Shown in pieces: positions 8,660-18,437 of a stretch of 64,000 nt of DNA (the stretch's first letter is position 1; every line of letters starts with the position of its first letter). Made by a program: the position numbers and the translations under genes. The notes beneath the pieces were generated by a model, which was given only the letters and a program-made list of their open reading frames with translations, ran no database searches and had not been told where the DNA came from. The DNA comes from an uncultured Erythrobacter sp. (GTDB taxonomy: Bacteria; Pseudomonadota; Alphaproteobacteria; Sphingomonadales; Sphingomonadaceae): positions 434,001 through 498,000 of the forward strand of contig CANMIS010000002.1 of the NCBI GenBank assembly GCA_947498065.1, read 5' to 3'.

Positions 8660-9970
8660 ATGATCCGCCGGCTTTGCCTGCCTATACTTCGAGCTCTGGC
8701 GCTGGGCGCGCTGTCGATGCCTGCCGCCGCGCAAGTCCAATTGACAGACAAGGCCGCGCTCGATGAGATTGTTGCGAGCTATGTCGATGGCGAGATTTTT
8801 CCCCTCCTCTACGTGCGTGTGGAGGACCGCGATGGGCGGATAATCTACGAGCACGGGGTCAATAACGATGAGCTAGTGCCGGGCGAAACAGTGAGCGGCG
8901 ACAGCTGGCTGCGCATCTGGTCGATGAGCAAAATTGTCACCATCACAGCCGCGCTCGATATGATCGAAGACGGCGATCTGGCCTTCGACGACCCCGTTTC
9001 CAAGTACATTCCTGAGTTCAAATACCTTAAGGTTGCGGTTGCATCTGGCGGAAAAAGCCTGACCGCAATGTCCGAGACGAGCGATGGTTTAAATGGCACC
9101 GGCGCCGAACTTGCCGCCCTCGACTGCCCTTATGAAACGGTGCCCGCAGACAGGCCAGCGACCGTTCGTGATCTGCTCAATCATACGGCCGGTTTCTATT
9201 ACGGCGTCACACAAGCGCGGTGCTTAAACCTTGCGATTGGCGCGCAGGAAATCGCGCAGGCAAGCGATAGCGACGATCTCATTGCGCGCTTGGCCAGTTT
9301 GCCTCTCATTCAGCAGCCGGGAGAGCGGTATTTCTATGGGACCAATACGACGGTCCTAGGCCTGGTTATGGAGCGCGCATCCGATCAGTCGCTTCAAGAG
9401 ATTGTCGCTGAGCGGATTACCCGGCCATTGGGCATCGATTGCCTGCGCTATGGCTTGCCCGAAGGCGAGTCGCTCTATCCCCGTTTCATCGGCGAAGAAG
9501 GCAGGCTGAGGATTGCTGAGCCCGCTGACCTGGATATCTTTGCCAGTCCTCCGCCTGGATATGCGCCCAAGAGCGAGTTGTTCCTTGGCGGTGAAGGCAT
9601 GGTCGCAACAACGGCCGCCTATGCGGACTTCTTGAATATGCTGCTTGGCCGAGGCGAGGCGAATGGCGTGCGGATTTTGGACGAGATGACCGTCGAAGCT
9701 TTGAGCGGCCCGCACACACAATTGGACAACCCCTATGGCCACAATGGTTGGAACCTATGGGTGAACAGCGGCCTGCTGGGCAATGGCAAGACCGGGGTGG
9801 GCAATCTTTGGATTGGCGGCGGCTATGAAGGAACTGCTTTTTGGGTCGATACACAGCGCGGCCTGATCGGTTTGATCAACACGCAAGTTCATCAAGCACC
9901 GAGCGGCGGCGAGCTGGCTGTGGAGAGGATCAGAGAGGCGGTCTACGCCAGGCTAGAACCAGCTGAATAG
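8660..9970 (+). CDS. Secreted beta-lactamase-family serine hydrolase
   Basis: A 436-aa class C beta-lactamase-like hydrolase (EstB/PBP4*-type). Residues 1-25 form a signal peptide ending MPAAAQ. The catalytic SxxK is SMSK near residue 92, followed by the typical dependence segment IEDGDLAFDDPVSKYIPEF. The domain lines VRDLLNHTAG, YFYGTNTTVLG (Tyr motif) and GGEGMVATTAAYADF are standard for this esterase group. AGGGAG and GAGGG precede the ATG. Substrate unknown; it might act on esters or peptidoglycan-related amides. It is unrelated in detail to the hydrolase at 251 and is monocistronic. Confidence 0.85.
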   Translation: MIRRLCLPILRALALGALSMPAAAQVQLTDKAALDEIVASYVDGEIFPLLYVRVEDRDGRIIYEHGVNNDELVPGETVSGDSWLRIWSMSKIVTITAALDMIEDGDLAFDDPVSKYIPEFKYLKVAVASGGKSLTAMSETSDGLNGTGAELAALDCPYETVPADRPATVRDLLNHTAGFYYGVTQARCLNLAIGAQEIAQASDSDDLIARLASLPLIQQPGERYFYGTNTTVLGLVMERASDQSLQEIVAERITRPLGIDCLRYGLPEGESLYPRFIGEEGRLRIAEPADLDIFASPPPGYAPKSELFLGGEGMVATTAAYADFLNMLLGRGEANGVRILDEMTVEALSGPHTQLDNPYGHNGWNLWVNSGLLGNGKTGVGNLWIGGGYEGTAFWVDTQRGLIGLINTQVHQAPSGGELAVERIREAVYARLEPAE

Positions 9971-10046
9971 CTCATTGAGGTTCACTGGAATGCTTTGCCA
10001 GATAGCATGAGTTAAGCCGCGAAATATGTCTAAGGCAGCTTTAGCC

Positions 10047-10235
10047 TTATCTTCCTGAAAGTCTGTCGATCGCGGAAAAGACTGCGATCGACAGCAGAGC
10101 TGCAAAAGCACCACTGATCGATCCTAAAAGTGTTGCCTCTAACCAAACCTCTGGATTGTAAAAAAGTGCAGTGAACAGGCAGATAGAACAACCTAATAGG
10201 ATGAAAGTAGAGCAAAAATTCACATACTTTCTCAT
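10047..10235 (-). CDS. Small two-span membrane protein (hypothetical)
   Basis: A possible 62-aa protein. Two hydrophobic segments, about residues 7-26 and 33-55, are separated by a short NPEVWLE loop, with a basic start (MRKY) and basic end (DRLSGR). A GAGG lies 8-9 nt before the ATG at 10235. The local DNA is less GC-rich than its neighbours. I recognise no family. It is too short for coding statistics to be conclusive, and it fills an otherwise unexplained 370-nt gap. Confidence 0.4.
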   Translation of the reverse strand: MRKYVNFCSTFILLGCSICLFTALFYNPEVWLEATLLGSISGAFAALLSIAVFSAIDRLSGR

Positions 10236-10344
10236 GGAGGCACCTCGTGAGCCCTTGAAGGTGATCGTTGCTTAGATCAGCGAGCAGGCGAATAGACGAC
10301 CGAATATGCGCCCTTTGCTACAGGTTCGGACCTGGGGCTATTCC

Positions 10345-10872
10345 TCACTTGATCGCCTTCGCCCGGAGCGCCGGATTAAGCCCGGTCACATGGTTCAGCC
10401 ATTTCTTCGGGCGCCTCAGCATGTTGTCGGGGTAGTTCACCTTTAGCCCAGCGATCTGCGCCATTGCGCCGACGAAATGGATGCAATTGCGCGTGTCGAG
10501 GTCATAATATTTGCCCGGCGCATTGCGCCATTTGCTCACCTCGGCCTTCACCCGCTCATATTGCGCATCGGTCAGCCGCACGCTGAAATGGCGGTTGGTT
10601 TTCTTAATGTATTTCGGTTTCTCAACCAGGATGTCGTGCACCACCGGCCCGTTTAAAATCGCGGGCGAGACCTTTTTCGCGGTGAAGCCGTAATTCTCGT
10701 TCACCACCTTTCCCGAACCCAGCGTTCCCTCCAGCACGATGAAGGTGTGGGGATAGCGCCCAAACAGCACCGATCCGTTGAAGCTGTGAAAATGCATGGT
10801 CACCGCCGCAAAGGCGGGCCCGCTCCAGACGAGTGCGAGCAGAGTGACGATGAAGGTTGCGATCCGTTTCAT
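10345..10872 (-). CDS. Exported protein with possible permuted NlpC/LRAT-like cysteine-hydrolase fold
   Basis: A 175-aa protein starting MKRIATFIVTLLALVW, with a signal peptide ending PAFAA. The mature part has an early His in HTFIVLEG and a later Cys in DTRNCIHFVGAMA. This His-then-NC(x)HF order is what one sees in circularly permuted papain-like folds (NlpC/P60, LRAT, YiiX), so a hydrolase or acyltransferase acting in the periplasm is possible. The evidence is motif-level only. It begins 26 nt beyond the end of putA on the same strand and might be read through from it. Confidence 0.6.
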   Translation of the reverse strand: MKRIATFIVTLLALVWSGPAFAAVTMHFHSFNGSVLFGRYPHTFIVLEGTLGSGKVVNENYGFTAKKVSPAILNGPVVHDILVEKPKYIKKTNRHFSVRLTDAQYERVKAEVSKWRNAPGKYYDLDTRNCIHFVGAMAQIAGLKVNYPDNMLRRPKKWLNHVTGLNPALRAKAIK

Positions 10873-10898
10873 GGGCGGCGTGATAAATCGAAGCCCGC

Positions 10899-13800
10899 TC
10901 AGTTCGCAAGGGTCGGCGCGGCGGGCTGCCCCAAAAGACTGGCATTGCCGCCCGCCGCCGTTGTGTCTGTGCAACTGACGCGTTCGGTCGCAAAGCGCGC
11001 GAGGTAATGCGGGCCGCCCGCCTTTGGCCCGGTGCCCGACAGGCCTTCACCGCCGAACGGCTGGCTTTCCACGACCGCACCGATCTGATTGCGATTGACG
11101 TAGAAATTGCCGACCCGCGCGGCGGCTTGCACGCGCTTACGGGTGTTCTCGATCCGGCTGTGGAGGCCCAGTGTCAGGCCAAATCCCGTGGCGTTGATAT
11201 CGGCGATGACCTGGTCGAGTTCGCTCGCCGCAAACCGCGCGACATGCAGGACGGGGCCAAAGTTCTCGCGCTTCAGATCGAGGATGGAATCGATCTCAAT
11301 GATCGTTGGCGCGACAAAGCAGCCATGCGCTGTACCATTGGGCAGCTCGCTGCGCCAGACGGTGCCGCCTAGCTGCTCTCGCCGCGCCACATGGCGTTCC
11401 AACGCGGCCTGCGCATCGGGATCGATCACCGGGCCAACATCGGTGGAGAGCTGGCGCGGGTTGCCAATGCTCAGCGCATCGAACCCGCCGCGGATCATGG
11501 CCAGCATTTCGTCGGCGACATCTTCTTGCAGATAAAGCACGCGGAGCGCGGAGCAACGCTGACCCGCGCTTTGAAATGCGCTGGCCAGCACATCGCGCAC
11601 GACCTGTTCTGGCAGGGCGGAGGAATCGACGATCATCGCGTTTTGCCCGCCGGTTTCCGCGATCAAGGTGGCAATCGGGCCGTCGCGGCCAGCGAGCGCC
11701 AGGTTAATGGCGCGCGCGGTCTCTGTGGAGCCGGTGAAGGCCACCCCGGCAATGCGCGGATCGGACGTGATCATTTGCCCAACGTCGCCCGCGCCCGGCA
11801 GCAATTGCAGCGCCTCTGCCGGGATGCCTGCCTCGTGGCACAATTTCACCGCCAGCGCCGCGATCAGCGGGGTTTGCTCAGCAGGCTTGGCAATCACGCT
11901 GTTGCCAGCGGCCAGCGCGGCGGATGCCATGCCGATGAAGATGGCGAGCGGGAAGTTCCACGGGCTGATGGTCGCGAAAACGCCGCGTCCATGCAGCGAG
12001 AGCAGGTTTTCCTCGCCCGTGGGGCCGGGCAGGACGGTCGGCTCGGCGAATTGGCGGCGCGCCTCACACGCGTAATAGCGCAGAAAATCGACCGCTTCGC
12101 GAAGCTCCAGCACCGCATCGGGCAAGGTCTTGCCTGCCTCACGCTGGCATAGGGAGAGGAACTCCGCCGAATGCGCCTCAAACAGATTGGCGGCTTCATC
12201 GAGCAGCGCAGCCCGGCTTTCCCCGCCCAGCGCATCCCAGCCCGGCTGGATCGTGAGAGCGGTGGTGATTGCGTAATCGACCTCTTCCGCCGTGGCGTCG
12301 CGGCGGGTGCCCACCTGGCTGCTAAGGTCATGCGGCATGGTGATCGGCGCGATCTCGCCCGGCTCTTCGCTAACAAAGGTCGGGCTGGCGTTCCATTGCT
12401 GTGTCGCCAGCTCGCTTAGGCGAAGCTCCAGCGGGCCGCGCACAAGCGGGTCTGAAAGGTCGATCCCGGCGCTGTTCGCGCGGTCCCCAAAGATGTCGGC
12501 GGGCAGGGGAATGTTCGGATTGCGAAAGGGAGCGCATTCGGCGAGCTGCGCAACCGGGTCTCCGGCGAGCTCAGCGGCGGGAATATCGGCATCGCCCATG
12601 CGGTTTACGAAACTGGTGTTGGCGCCGTTTTCAAGCAGGCGGCGCACGAGATAGGCGAGCAGTGCCTTGTGCCCGCCAACCGGCGCGTAAATGCGCACGG
12701 GCGTGCGGTTGTTGCCTTCCAGAGCGCCGAGCGCATCATACACTTCCTCGCCCATGCCGTGCAGGCGTTGAAATTCATAGGATTTGCCTGCGCCCAGACT
12801 TTTGATCGCGGCGATCGTGTAGGCGTTGTGGGTCGCAAAGGCGGGGCGGATCACATCGGCGTGCTCAAACAATCGCGCGGCGCAGGCGAGGTAGCTGACA
12901 TCGGTTGCCAGCTTGCGCGTGAACACCGGATAATCGCTGAGGCCGCCGACCTGGGCGAGCTTGACCTCGCTGTCCCAATAGGCGCCTTTGACGAGGCGGA
13001 CGAACAGCTTGCGGCCGTGGCGGCGGGCGAGCTTCGCGGCCCAATCGCACAGCGGCAGCCCGCGCTTTTGATAGGCTTGCAAAGCTAGGCCAAACCCCTC
13101 CCAGCGCGATCCATCGGCGCGCACGAACAGGCTGTCATCCGCCATCAGCGCCTCGATAATGTCGAGCGAGAGCTCGAGGCGTTCGGCCTCTTCGGCGTCT
13201 ATGGTGAAATGAATGTCGGCATCGCGCGCCTTTTCGGCGAGGCCGCGGACGATTGGCACCAGATCATTGCGGGCCTGATCAGCGTGCAGAAAGTCGTATT
13301 TGGGATGCAGCGCGGACAGTTTCACGGAGATGCCTGGCGACGGTCCAACCCCGCCTCTGGCCTCTTTTGCGAGCCGATCGAGCGCACCTTCATAAGCCTC
13401 GCGGTAGCGCGCCGCATCGGCAAAGGTCATCGCCGCCTCGCCCAGCATGTCGAAGCTATGCGTCAGACCCTTGGCGCGCTCAGGCTTTGCCCTCTCCAGC
13501 GCCTCGTCAATGTCGCGGCCAAAGACGAATTGCCCACCCAGAATTTTCATCGCCTGCAAGGTCGCCTTGCGCACCACGGGCTCGCCGAGCCGGTTGACCG
13601 CGCGTTTCAGGCTGGAGCCCATGCCTCGCTGATGCGCCTCTGGCGGGTCGATAACTTCGCCGGTCAGCATCAGCGAGAATGTCGCTGCGTTTACGAAGGT
13701 GGAGGCGCTCTCGCCCAAATGCTCCGACCAGTCGATCGCGCCAATCTTGTCCTTGATCAGCGCGTCAGCCGTGCTCGCATCGGGCACGCGCAGCAGCGCC

Positions 13801-14045
13801 TCGGCCATGCACATCAGGGCAATGCCCTCTTCTGTGTCGAGCCCGAATTGCTGCAGAAACGCATCGATCCCGCTCGCCTTTTTCGCGCGCGCGCCTTCGA
13901 TCAATTGGGTCGCGAGTTCAGCCGAGGCTTCGTGCATGCGAGAGGCGGGGGCCGCCTGCTCAATGCGCTCGGCAATGCACGCGTTTTCCTCGGCGCGATA
14001 GGCGCGGCGCAGATCAGATCGGTCGAGCGGTTGAAGGTTCGTCAC
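10899..14045 (-). CDS. putA: Bifunctional proline dehydrogenase / L-glutamate-gamma-semialdehyde dehydrogenase
   Basis: Oxidises proline to glutamate in two coupled steps: an FAD-dependent PRODH barrel, then an NAD-dependent aldehyde dehydrogenase. PRODH motifs include the LVKGAYWD segment and the HNAYTIAA strand. The ALDH part shows ISPWNFPLAIF, FTGSTETARAI, AETGGQNAMIV, and the catalytic cysteine in QRCSALRVLY. The frame is open to a GTG at 14126, but I prefer the GTG at 14045 (VTNLQPLDRSDLR), which gives 1048 aa, the normal length of short PutAs. The ribbon-helix-helix DNA-binding domain of enterobacterial PutA is absent, so it should not repress its own promoter. Confidence 0.95.
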   Translation of the reverse strand: MTNLQPLDRSDLRRAYRAEENACIAERIEQAAPASRMHEASAELATQLIEGARAKKASGIDAFLQQFGLDTEEGIALMCMAEALLRVPDASTADALIKDKIGAIDWSEHLGESASTFVNAATFSLMLTGEVIDPPEAHQRGMGSSLKRAVNRLGEPVVRKATLQAMKILGGQFVFGRDIDEALERAKPERAKGLTHSFDMLGEAAMTFADAARYREAYEGALDRLAKEARGGVGPSPGISVKLSALHPKYDFLHADQARNDLVPIVRGLAEKARDADIHFTIDAEEAERLELSLDIIEALMADDSLFVRADGSRWEGFGLALQAYQKRGLPLCDWAAKLARRHGRKLFVRLVKGAYWDSEVKLAQVGGLSDYPVFTRKLATDVSYLACAARLFEHADVIRPAFATHNAYTIAAIKSLGAGKSYEFQRLHGMGEEVYDALGALEGNNRTPVRIYAPVGGHKALLAYLVRRLLENGANTSFVNRMGDADIPAAELAGDPVAQLAECAPFRNPNIPLPADIFGDRANSAGIDLSDPLVRGPLELRLSELATQQWNASPTFVSEEPGEIAPITMPHDLSSQVGTRRDATAEEVDYAITTALTIQPGWDALGGESRAALLDEAANLFEAHSAEFLSLCQREAGKTLPDAVLELREAVDFLRYYACEARRQFAEPTVLPGPTGEENLLSLHGRGVFATISPWNFPLAIFIGMASAALAAGNSVIAKPAEQTPLIAALAVKLCHEAGIPAEALQLLPGAGDVGQMITSDPRIAGVAFTGSTETARAINLALAGRDGPIATLIAETGGQNAMIVDSSALPEQVVRDVLASAFQSAGQRCSALRVLYLQEDVADEMLAMIRGGFDALSIGNPRQLSTDVGPVIDPDAQAALERHVARREQLGGTVWRSELPNGTAHGCFVAPTIIEIDSILDLKRENFGPVLHVARFAASELDQVIADINATGFGLTLGLHSRIENTRKRVQAAARVGNFYVNRNQIGAVVESQPFGGEGLSGTGPKAGGPHYLARFATERVSCTDTTAAGGNASLLGQPAAPTLAN

Positions 14046-14145
14046 GGCTGGCGATTCGCACTTCTGTAATTGCACTAGGCCAGTGATCTGAACCCGGATG
14101 GATCGCCGCGCAAGCCCTTGTGACACGGGCCAATACGAGCGCCAG

Positions 14146-15018
14146 TTAGAGCGGCCCGATCAAACGCCCTGCAACCGCATCCAGACGAGTGAGCAATTCC
14201 GGATCATGCTCATCAGGTGCGGTAATCACCGCATCATCCAGCGCAGTGTCAATCGGTGAGGGTTTGCGCCCATCGGGCAGCGCATTGATCAGGCGCACAA
14301 TCATCTCGCGCGCCAGATCGCCATTGGCCTGCATCTGGGTGACGACCTGCGCCACGTCCACCGCCTCGCCTTCGCGCCAGCAATCATAGTCGGTGACCAT
14401 GCCGACGAGCGCATATGGCAGCTCTGCCTCGCGCGCGAGCTTCGCCTCTGGCATGGCGGTCATCCCGATCACATCCGCGCCCCATTCGCGGTACATGCGG
14501 CTTTCCGCGCGGGTGGAAAATTGTGGACCCTCCATCGCCAGATAGGTCGCCCCGGCGGTGAATTTGCCCTTCGCCTCGGTGATTGCATCAGCGGCCATTT
14601 GCGACAGCCGCTCGCACACCGGATCGGCCATGGAGACATGGGTCACAAAACCGGAGCCGTAATAGGTTGAGGGGCGCCCTTTGGTCTGATCAATGAACTG
14701 ATCGACCACCACGAAATGGCCCGGGGGCAGCTCTTCGCGCAGTGAGCCAACCGCCGAAATGGCCAGAATATCGGTGCAGCCAGCGCGTTTCAGCGCGTCG
14801 ATATTGGCCCGCGCGTTGACCTCACTCGGGCTGACCGGATGACCCCGGCCGTGGCGAGGCAAAAAGCGCACGCGCACATCGCCGATCCGCCCGCACAAAA
14901 TCTCGTCCGACGGCTCGCCCCAAGGGGTCTCAACCGCAATCCACTGCTGCTCTTTCAGCCCTTCGATATTGTAGAGGCCAGAGCCTCCGATGATCCCGAT
15001 TGTCCATGGGCCGGCCAT
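14146..15018 (-). CDS. mtnP: S-methyl-5'-thioadenosine phosphorylase
   Basis: Cleaves methylthioadenosine, a by-product of polyamine and homoserine-lactone synthesis, into adenine and 5-methylthioribose-1-phosphate; it is the first salvage step. The N-terminus TIGIIGGSGLYNIEGL carries the phosphate-binding GGSG. FLPRHGRGH, the AISAVGSL strand, and MEGPQFSTRAES (purine and ribose site, MTAP family) are all present. The ATG at 15018 has AAAGGA 8 nt upstream; the ATG three codons earlier sits too close to that site. It is 290 aa, and no other mtn genes adjoin it. Confidence 0.94.
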   Translation of the reverse strand: MAGPWTIGIIGGSGLYNIEGLKEQQWIAVETPWGEPSDEILCGRIGDVRVRFLPRHGRGHPVSPSEVNARANIDALKRAGCTDILAISAVGSLREELPPGHFVVVDQFIDQTKGRPSTYYGSGFVTHVSMADPVCERLSQMAADAITEAKGKFTAGATYLAMEGPQFSTRAESRMYREWGADVIGMTAMPEAKLAREAELPYALVGMVTDYDCWREGEAVDVAQVVTQMQANGDLAREMIVRLINALPDGRKPSPIDTALDDAVITAPDEHDPELLTRLDAVAGRLIGPL

Positions 15019-15084
15019 GCGTGTCATCCTTTGAATATTGCGCGAAAGAGCATGCCCGATGCGGGCTGAACCGCCAAGAAAGCG

Positions 15085-15789
15085 TTAAGTCAGATCAATG
15101 CGTTCGGGCAAGCCTTTGCGAACAGCCTTATCGGCCTGAGCGAAGGGTCCGGCAATCGACGGGCGCGACTGCATCCGCTCAAAATGTGCGGCAAAGCGGG
15201 GCCATTTGTCGAGCGGCGTTTCCGCCACCAGCGAGACCTGCATCAGGCAGCAGGTGATCGAAATATCTGCAATCGACAGAGCGTCGCCCACAAAAAACTC
15301 ATTATCGCCCAGCGCGCCTTCCAGATAGTCAAACACGGGCGGCAGTTTGGTCGCCCAGGTTTCGCGTGCTGTCTCCAGATCAGGTGCCTCGCCTTTGGTG
15401 ACCGAAAAGAAGATCGGGCGAAAGATGCCGAGCCCACCGGCCAGCGCCAGCGTGGTGTCGGCATATTCCTCCAGGCACAGCGCGCGTCCGCGCGCAAAGG
15501 CTTCGTCCGGGTAGAGCGCGGGCTCGGGATGCTTGGCTTCGATATAGCCGCAGATGGCCGAGGAATCGGCGATAGTGCCGTCTACGCCCTCGGTGGCGAT
15601 TGAGCGGTCGCGCAGCACAGGAATGCGCTTCATCGGTGAGATGTCTTTGAACCATTGCGGCGGGTCGAACACATTGACCGGCTCGACATCGAAACCCACG
15701 CCTTTTTCCAGGCACACCGCGGCGACTTTACGCACGAATGGAGAGACGGGGCTGCCATAGATGACAAGGTCGTTTGAAGCGTCAGACAT
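15085..15789 (-). CDS. Glutathione S-transferase family protein
   Basis: A 234-aa soluble GST-fold protein. The N-terminal thioredoxin-like domain begins LVIYGSPVSPFVRKV, with the SPFxRK pattern in place of a catalytic Tyr, followed by the cis-Pro segment KRIPVL and the glutathione-binding IADSSAICGYIE. The C-terminal helical domain contains FFVGDALSIADISI, the conserved N-capping box. GAGGA lies 8 nt before the ATG at 15789. The substrate is unknown; conjugation, peroxide reduction or isomerisation are all possible. It diverges from the aldehyde dehydrogenase at 15966. Confidence 0.85.
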   Translation of the reverse strand: MSDASNDLVIYGSPVSPFVRKVAAVCLEKGVGFDVEPVNVFDPPQWFKDISPMKRIPVLRDRSIATEGVDGTIADSSAICGYIEAKHPEPALYPDEAFARGRALCLEEYADTTLALAGGLGIFRPIFFSVTKGEAPDLETARETWATKLPPVFDYLEGALGDNEFFVGDALSIADISITCCLMQVSLVAETPLDKWPRFAAHFERMQSRPSIAGPFAQADKAVRKGLPERIDLT

Positions 15790-15965
15790 ATTCGTGTTCC
15801 TCATGCAGGCCGGGGCCGGAATTTCAGTTGCACTGCGCAATTGATCGCGGTCGCTGGCGAGCGCAAGCATTATCGCGCAACCCGCAAATGCGATTGAACT
15901 TTGCTGGTCAAAGGTCCACCTAGATCGGCGAGAGTAATCCAAAAAGATTCGAGAGAGGCATTCCC

Positions 15966-17393
15966 ATGGTCACCCAGTACAAAAATCTCATCAATGGCGA
16001 GATGATTTCCACCACCGACATGCTCGATGTGGTCAATCCAGCCAATGAAGAAGTCATCGGCCAAGTGCCAGCCTGCGGCCAGGCGGAGCTCGACCAAGCA
16101 GTCGCCGCAGCCCGTGCCGCCTTCAAAACCTGGAAGAAAACCCCGCTGGAGGAACGCCGCGCGGCGATCATGGCGATCTCTGGCGCGATCAAGGAAAACG
16201 CCGATGAGCTGTTCCGCCTGCTGACCAGCGAACAAGGCAAGCCGCACCAGCAAGCCAAGGGCGAGATCTACGGCGCTGCAGCGATTTCTGCGGCGCAATC
16301 CACGCTTGAGCTGGAAGATGAGATCAATGAAGACAGCGATGCCCGGCTGAGCCGCACGCGCCGCGTGCCTGTCGGCGTTGTCGGCGGCATTGTGCCGTGG
16401 AACTTCCCAGTGATGATGGCGATCCAGAAGATCGTGCCTGCGATGCTTTCCGGCTGCACGATTGTGCTCAAGACCTCGCCCTTTACCCCGCTCACGACTC
16501 TGCGCATTGCAGAGCTGATCGCGGACAAGGTGCCAGCGGGGGTCGTCAACATCATCACCGGCAATGATGATTTGGGTCCGATGATCACATCGCATCCTGA
16601 TATCGACAAGATCACCTTCACCGGGTCCACCGCAACCGGCAAGAAGATCATGGAAGGCGCGAGCGCTGACCTTAAGCGGATCACGTTGGAGCTGGGCGGC
16701 AATGATGCGAGCATCGTCATGCCCGATGCCGATCCTAAGAAGGTGGCCGAGCAATTGTTCTGGTCCAGTTTCCAGAACGCTGGCCAGGTCTGCATCGCGG
16801 CCAAGCGCATCTATATCCACGAAGATATCTATGACGAGCTGTCCGCTGCGATCGCCGAATATGCATCTCAGGTGAAGGTCGGCGACGGCGCTCAGCAAGG
16901 CACCGGCGTTGGGCCGATCCAGAACAAGAAGCAGTTTGACCGCGTCGTTGAGCTAATTGAGGACGCCAAAGACAATGGCTATAAGTTCCTAGTTGGAGGG
17001 GAAACCGATCCATCGGGCTCTGGCTATTACGTGCCGATCACCATTCTCGACAATCCGCCAGAAGACGCGCGGATTGTGGCCGAGGAGCAGTTTGGCCCGG
17101 TTATGCCGCTGATGAAATTCTCGAGTGAAGAAGAAGTGATCGAGCGGGCGAACAATTCAGAATATGGCCTCGCTGGCGCGGTTTGGACGGCGGACGCTGA
17201 AAAGGGCGTTGAGATTGCCGAGCAGCTCGAAACCGGCACTGTGTGGGTCAATGAATTCATGCATCTGTCGCCCTTCGCACCGTTTGGCGGGCACAAGCAG
17301 TCTGGCTTCGGCGCGGAATACGGCAAGGAAGGCCTGAAGGAATTCACCTATCCGCAAGTAATTACTGTAAAGAAGGACAATGTTCCGGCATAA
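15966..17393 (+). CDS. NAD(P)-dependent aldehyde dehydrogenase
   Basis: A 475-aa class I/II-type aldehyde dehydrogenase that oxidises an aldehyde to its acid in the cytoplasm. Cofactor binding is shown by VPWNFPVMMA and FTGSTATGKKIM. The catalytic Glu lies in LELGGNDASIV, and the catalytic Cys in FQNAGQVCIAAKR. The C-terminal PFGGHKQSGFGAEYG is also standard. The substrate cannot be fixed; succinate semialdehyde and general aliphatic aldehydes are candidates. It is followed after 43 nt by the M48 protease gene, which has its own AGGAGG site. Confidence 0.9.
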   Translation: MVTQYKNLINGEMISTTDMLDVVNPANEEVIGQVPACGQAELDQAVAAARAAFKTWKKTPLEERRAAIMAISGAIKENADELFRLLTSEQGKPHQQAKGEIYGAAAISAAQSTLELEDEINEDSDARLSRTRRVPVGVVGGIVPWNFPVMMAIQKIVPAMLSGCTIVLKTSPFTPLTTLRIAELIADKVPAGVVNIITGNDDLGPMITSHPDIDKITFTGSTATGKKIMEGASADLKRITLELGGNDASIVMPDADPKKVAEQLFWSSFQNAGQVCIAAKRIYIHEDIYDELSAAIAEYASQVKVGDGAQQGTGVGPIQNKKQFDRVVELIEDAKDNGYKFLVGGETDPSGSGYYVPITILDNPPEDARIVAEEQFGPVMPLMKFSSEEEVIERANNSEYGLAGAVWTADAEKGVEIAEQLETGTVWVNEFMHLSPFAPFGGHKQSGFGAEYGKEGLKEFTYPQVITVKKDNVPA

Positions 17394-17436
17394 ACGGAAT
17401 GTCTGAAGTTTGATTATTAGGAGGGGCCCTTAAACC

Positions 17437-18207
17437 ATGGCACTCAAATTTTCTAAGTCGCGCGGCATCATGCTGGCAGCTGTGGCTGCTGTTGCTGGGC
17501 TGGGCGCAGCAATGCCTTTGCAGGCGCAGTTCAACATCGGCAATGCCGTGAAATCGGCCAAGAAGGTTGCTGAGGCGGCGAGCTATTCTGATGAGGAAAT
17601 CGTCAGTTTCTTCAGCCAGATGTCTGAGGAAATGGACAGCCAGAACCCGGTTGCCACGATGGACGATCCCTATGGTCAGCGCCTTGCTGCGCTTACTGAA
17701 GGGCTCGACAGCTATGATGGCCTCGACCTCGATATCAAAGCCTATTTGGTGAAGGACGTGAACGCCTTTGCCATGGGTGATGGCACCGTGCGTGTCTTCG
17801 CTGGCCTGATGGATAAGTTTGAAGATGATGAACTGCGCTGCGTGATCGGTCATGAGATCGGCCACGTGAAGCTGGAGCATGGCAAGAAGCGCATGAAGCG
17901 CACTTTGCAACAAGACGCCGCGATGAGCGTGGCCAGCACCGCGAGCAGTGATGTGCGCCGTCTGGCGAACTCAGAGCTGGGCAAGATGTTCGGCAATGTG
18001 ATCACCGCGCAGCACTCGCAAAAGGCAGAGCGCAACTCGGACGACTATGCGCTCGAGTTCATGAAAGCGAACGATTACAACGCTGAGGCGTGCATCACGG
18101 CGATGGAAAAGCTGGGCACGATGAGCTCTGGCGGCGGAATTGATCTGCTAAAAACGCACCCAAGCCCGCAATCGCGCGCGAAGCGGATGCGTAAAAAGCT
18201 GAGCTAA
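17437..18207 (+). CDS. Exported M48-family zinc metalloprotease (LoiP/YggG-like)
   Basis: A 256-aa protein with an N-terminal export signal ending PLQAQ. The catalytic zinc motif HEIGH sits near residue 139, followed by a downstream Glu-bearing helix (SDDYALEFM) and the M48 hallmark NAFAMGDGTVRVFAGLMD. There is no lipobox, unlike E. coli LoiP. The family acts in periplasmic protein quality control. AGGAGG lies at 17421-17426, somewhat far from the ATG. A hairpin terminator follows the stop. Confidence 0.88.
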   Translation: MALKFSKSRGIMLAAVAAVAGLGAAMPLQAQFNIGNAVKSAKKVAEAASYSDEEIVSFFSQMSEEMDSQNPVATMDDPYGQRLAALTEGLDSYDGLDLDIKAYLVKDVNAFAMGDGTVRVFAGLMDKFEDDELRCVIGHEIGHVKLEHGKKRMKRTLQQDAAMSVASTASSDVRRLANSELGKMFGNVITAQHSQKAERNSDDYALEFMKANDYNAEACITAMEKLGTMSSGGGIDLLKTHPSPQSRAKRMRKKLS

Positions 18208-18237
18208 ACCTGCTTAGGCTTTTCAAGACATTTGCAG

Positions 18238-18266
18238 CGGCCGCTCAGGAGACTGGGCGGCCGTTT
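18238..18266 (+). terminator. Probable rho-independent terminator of the M48 protease gene
   Basis: Stem CGGCCGC (18238-18244) and GCGGCCG (18257-18263) with a 12-nt loop, followed by TTT and a T-rich stretch. It lies 31 nt after the M48 stop codon. Confidence 0.65.
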
Positions 18267-18422
18267 GCTTTTGTGTGTGCGAGTTTTGGCTGGGGAGCGC
18301 GTGTGGTTTTCCTACTCGCGGCCTCGCGGGTAGGTATGGCGGGGCTCTTTGAAACGTCTATTCCCCAACGCGTGCCTGTGTATTTTCACTCGGCAAAGGG
18401 CGAGCATCTGCGCCGAATCTCT

Positions 18423-18437
18423 CAAAAGTCACACTTT
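18423..18437 (+). repeat. Short dispersed repeat CAAAAGTCACACTTT, copy 1
   Basis: One of four copies of this motif in the window. It is paired with the copy 62 nt downstream, and its inverse-oriented relatives are near 31.8 kb. Confidence 0.8.
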
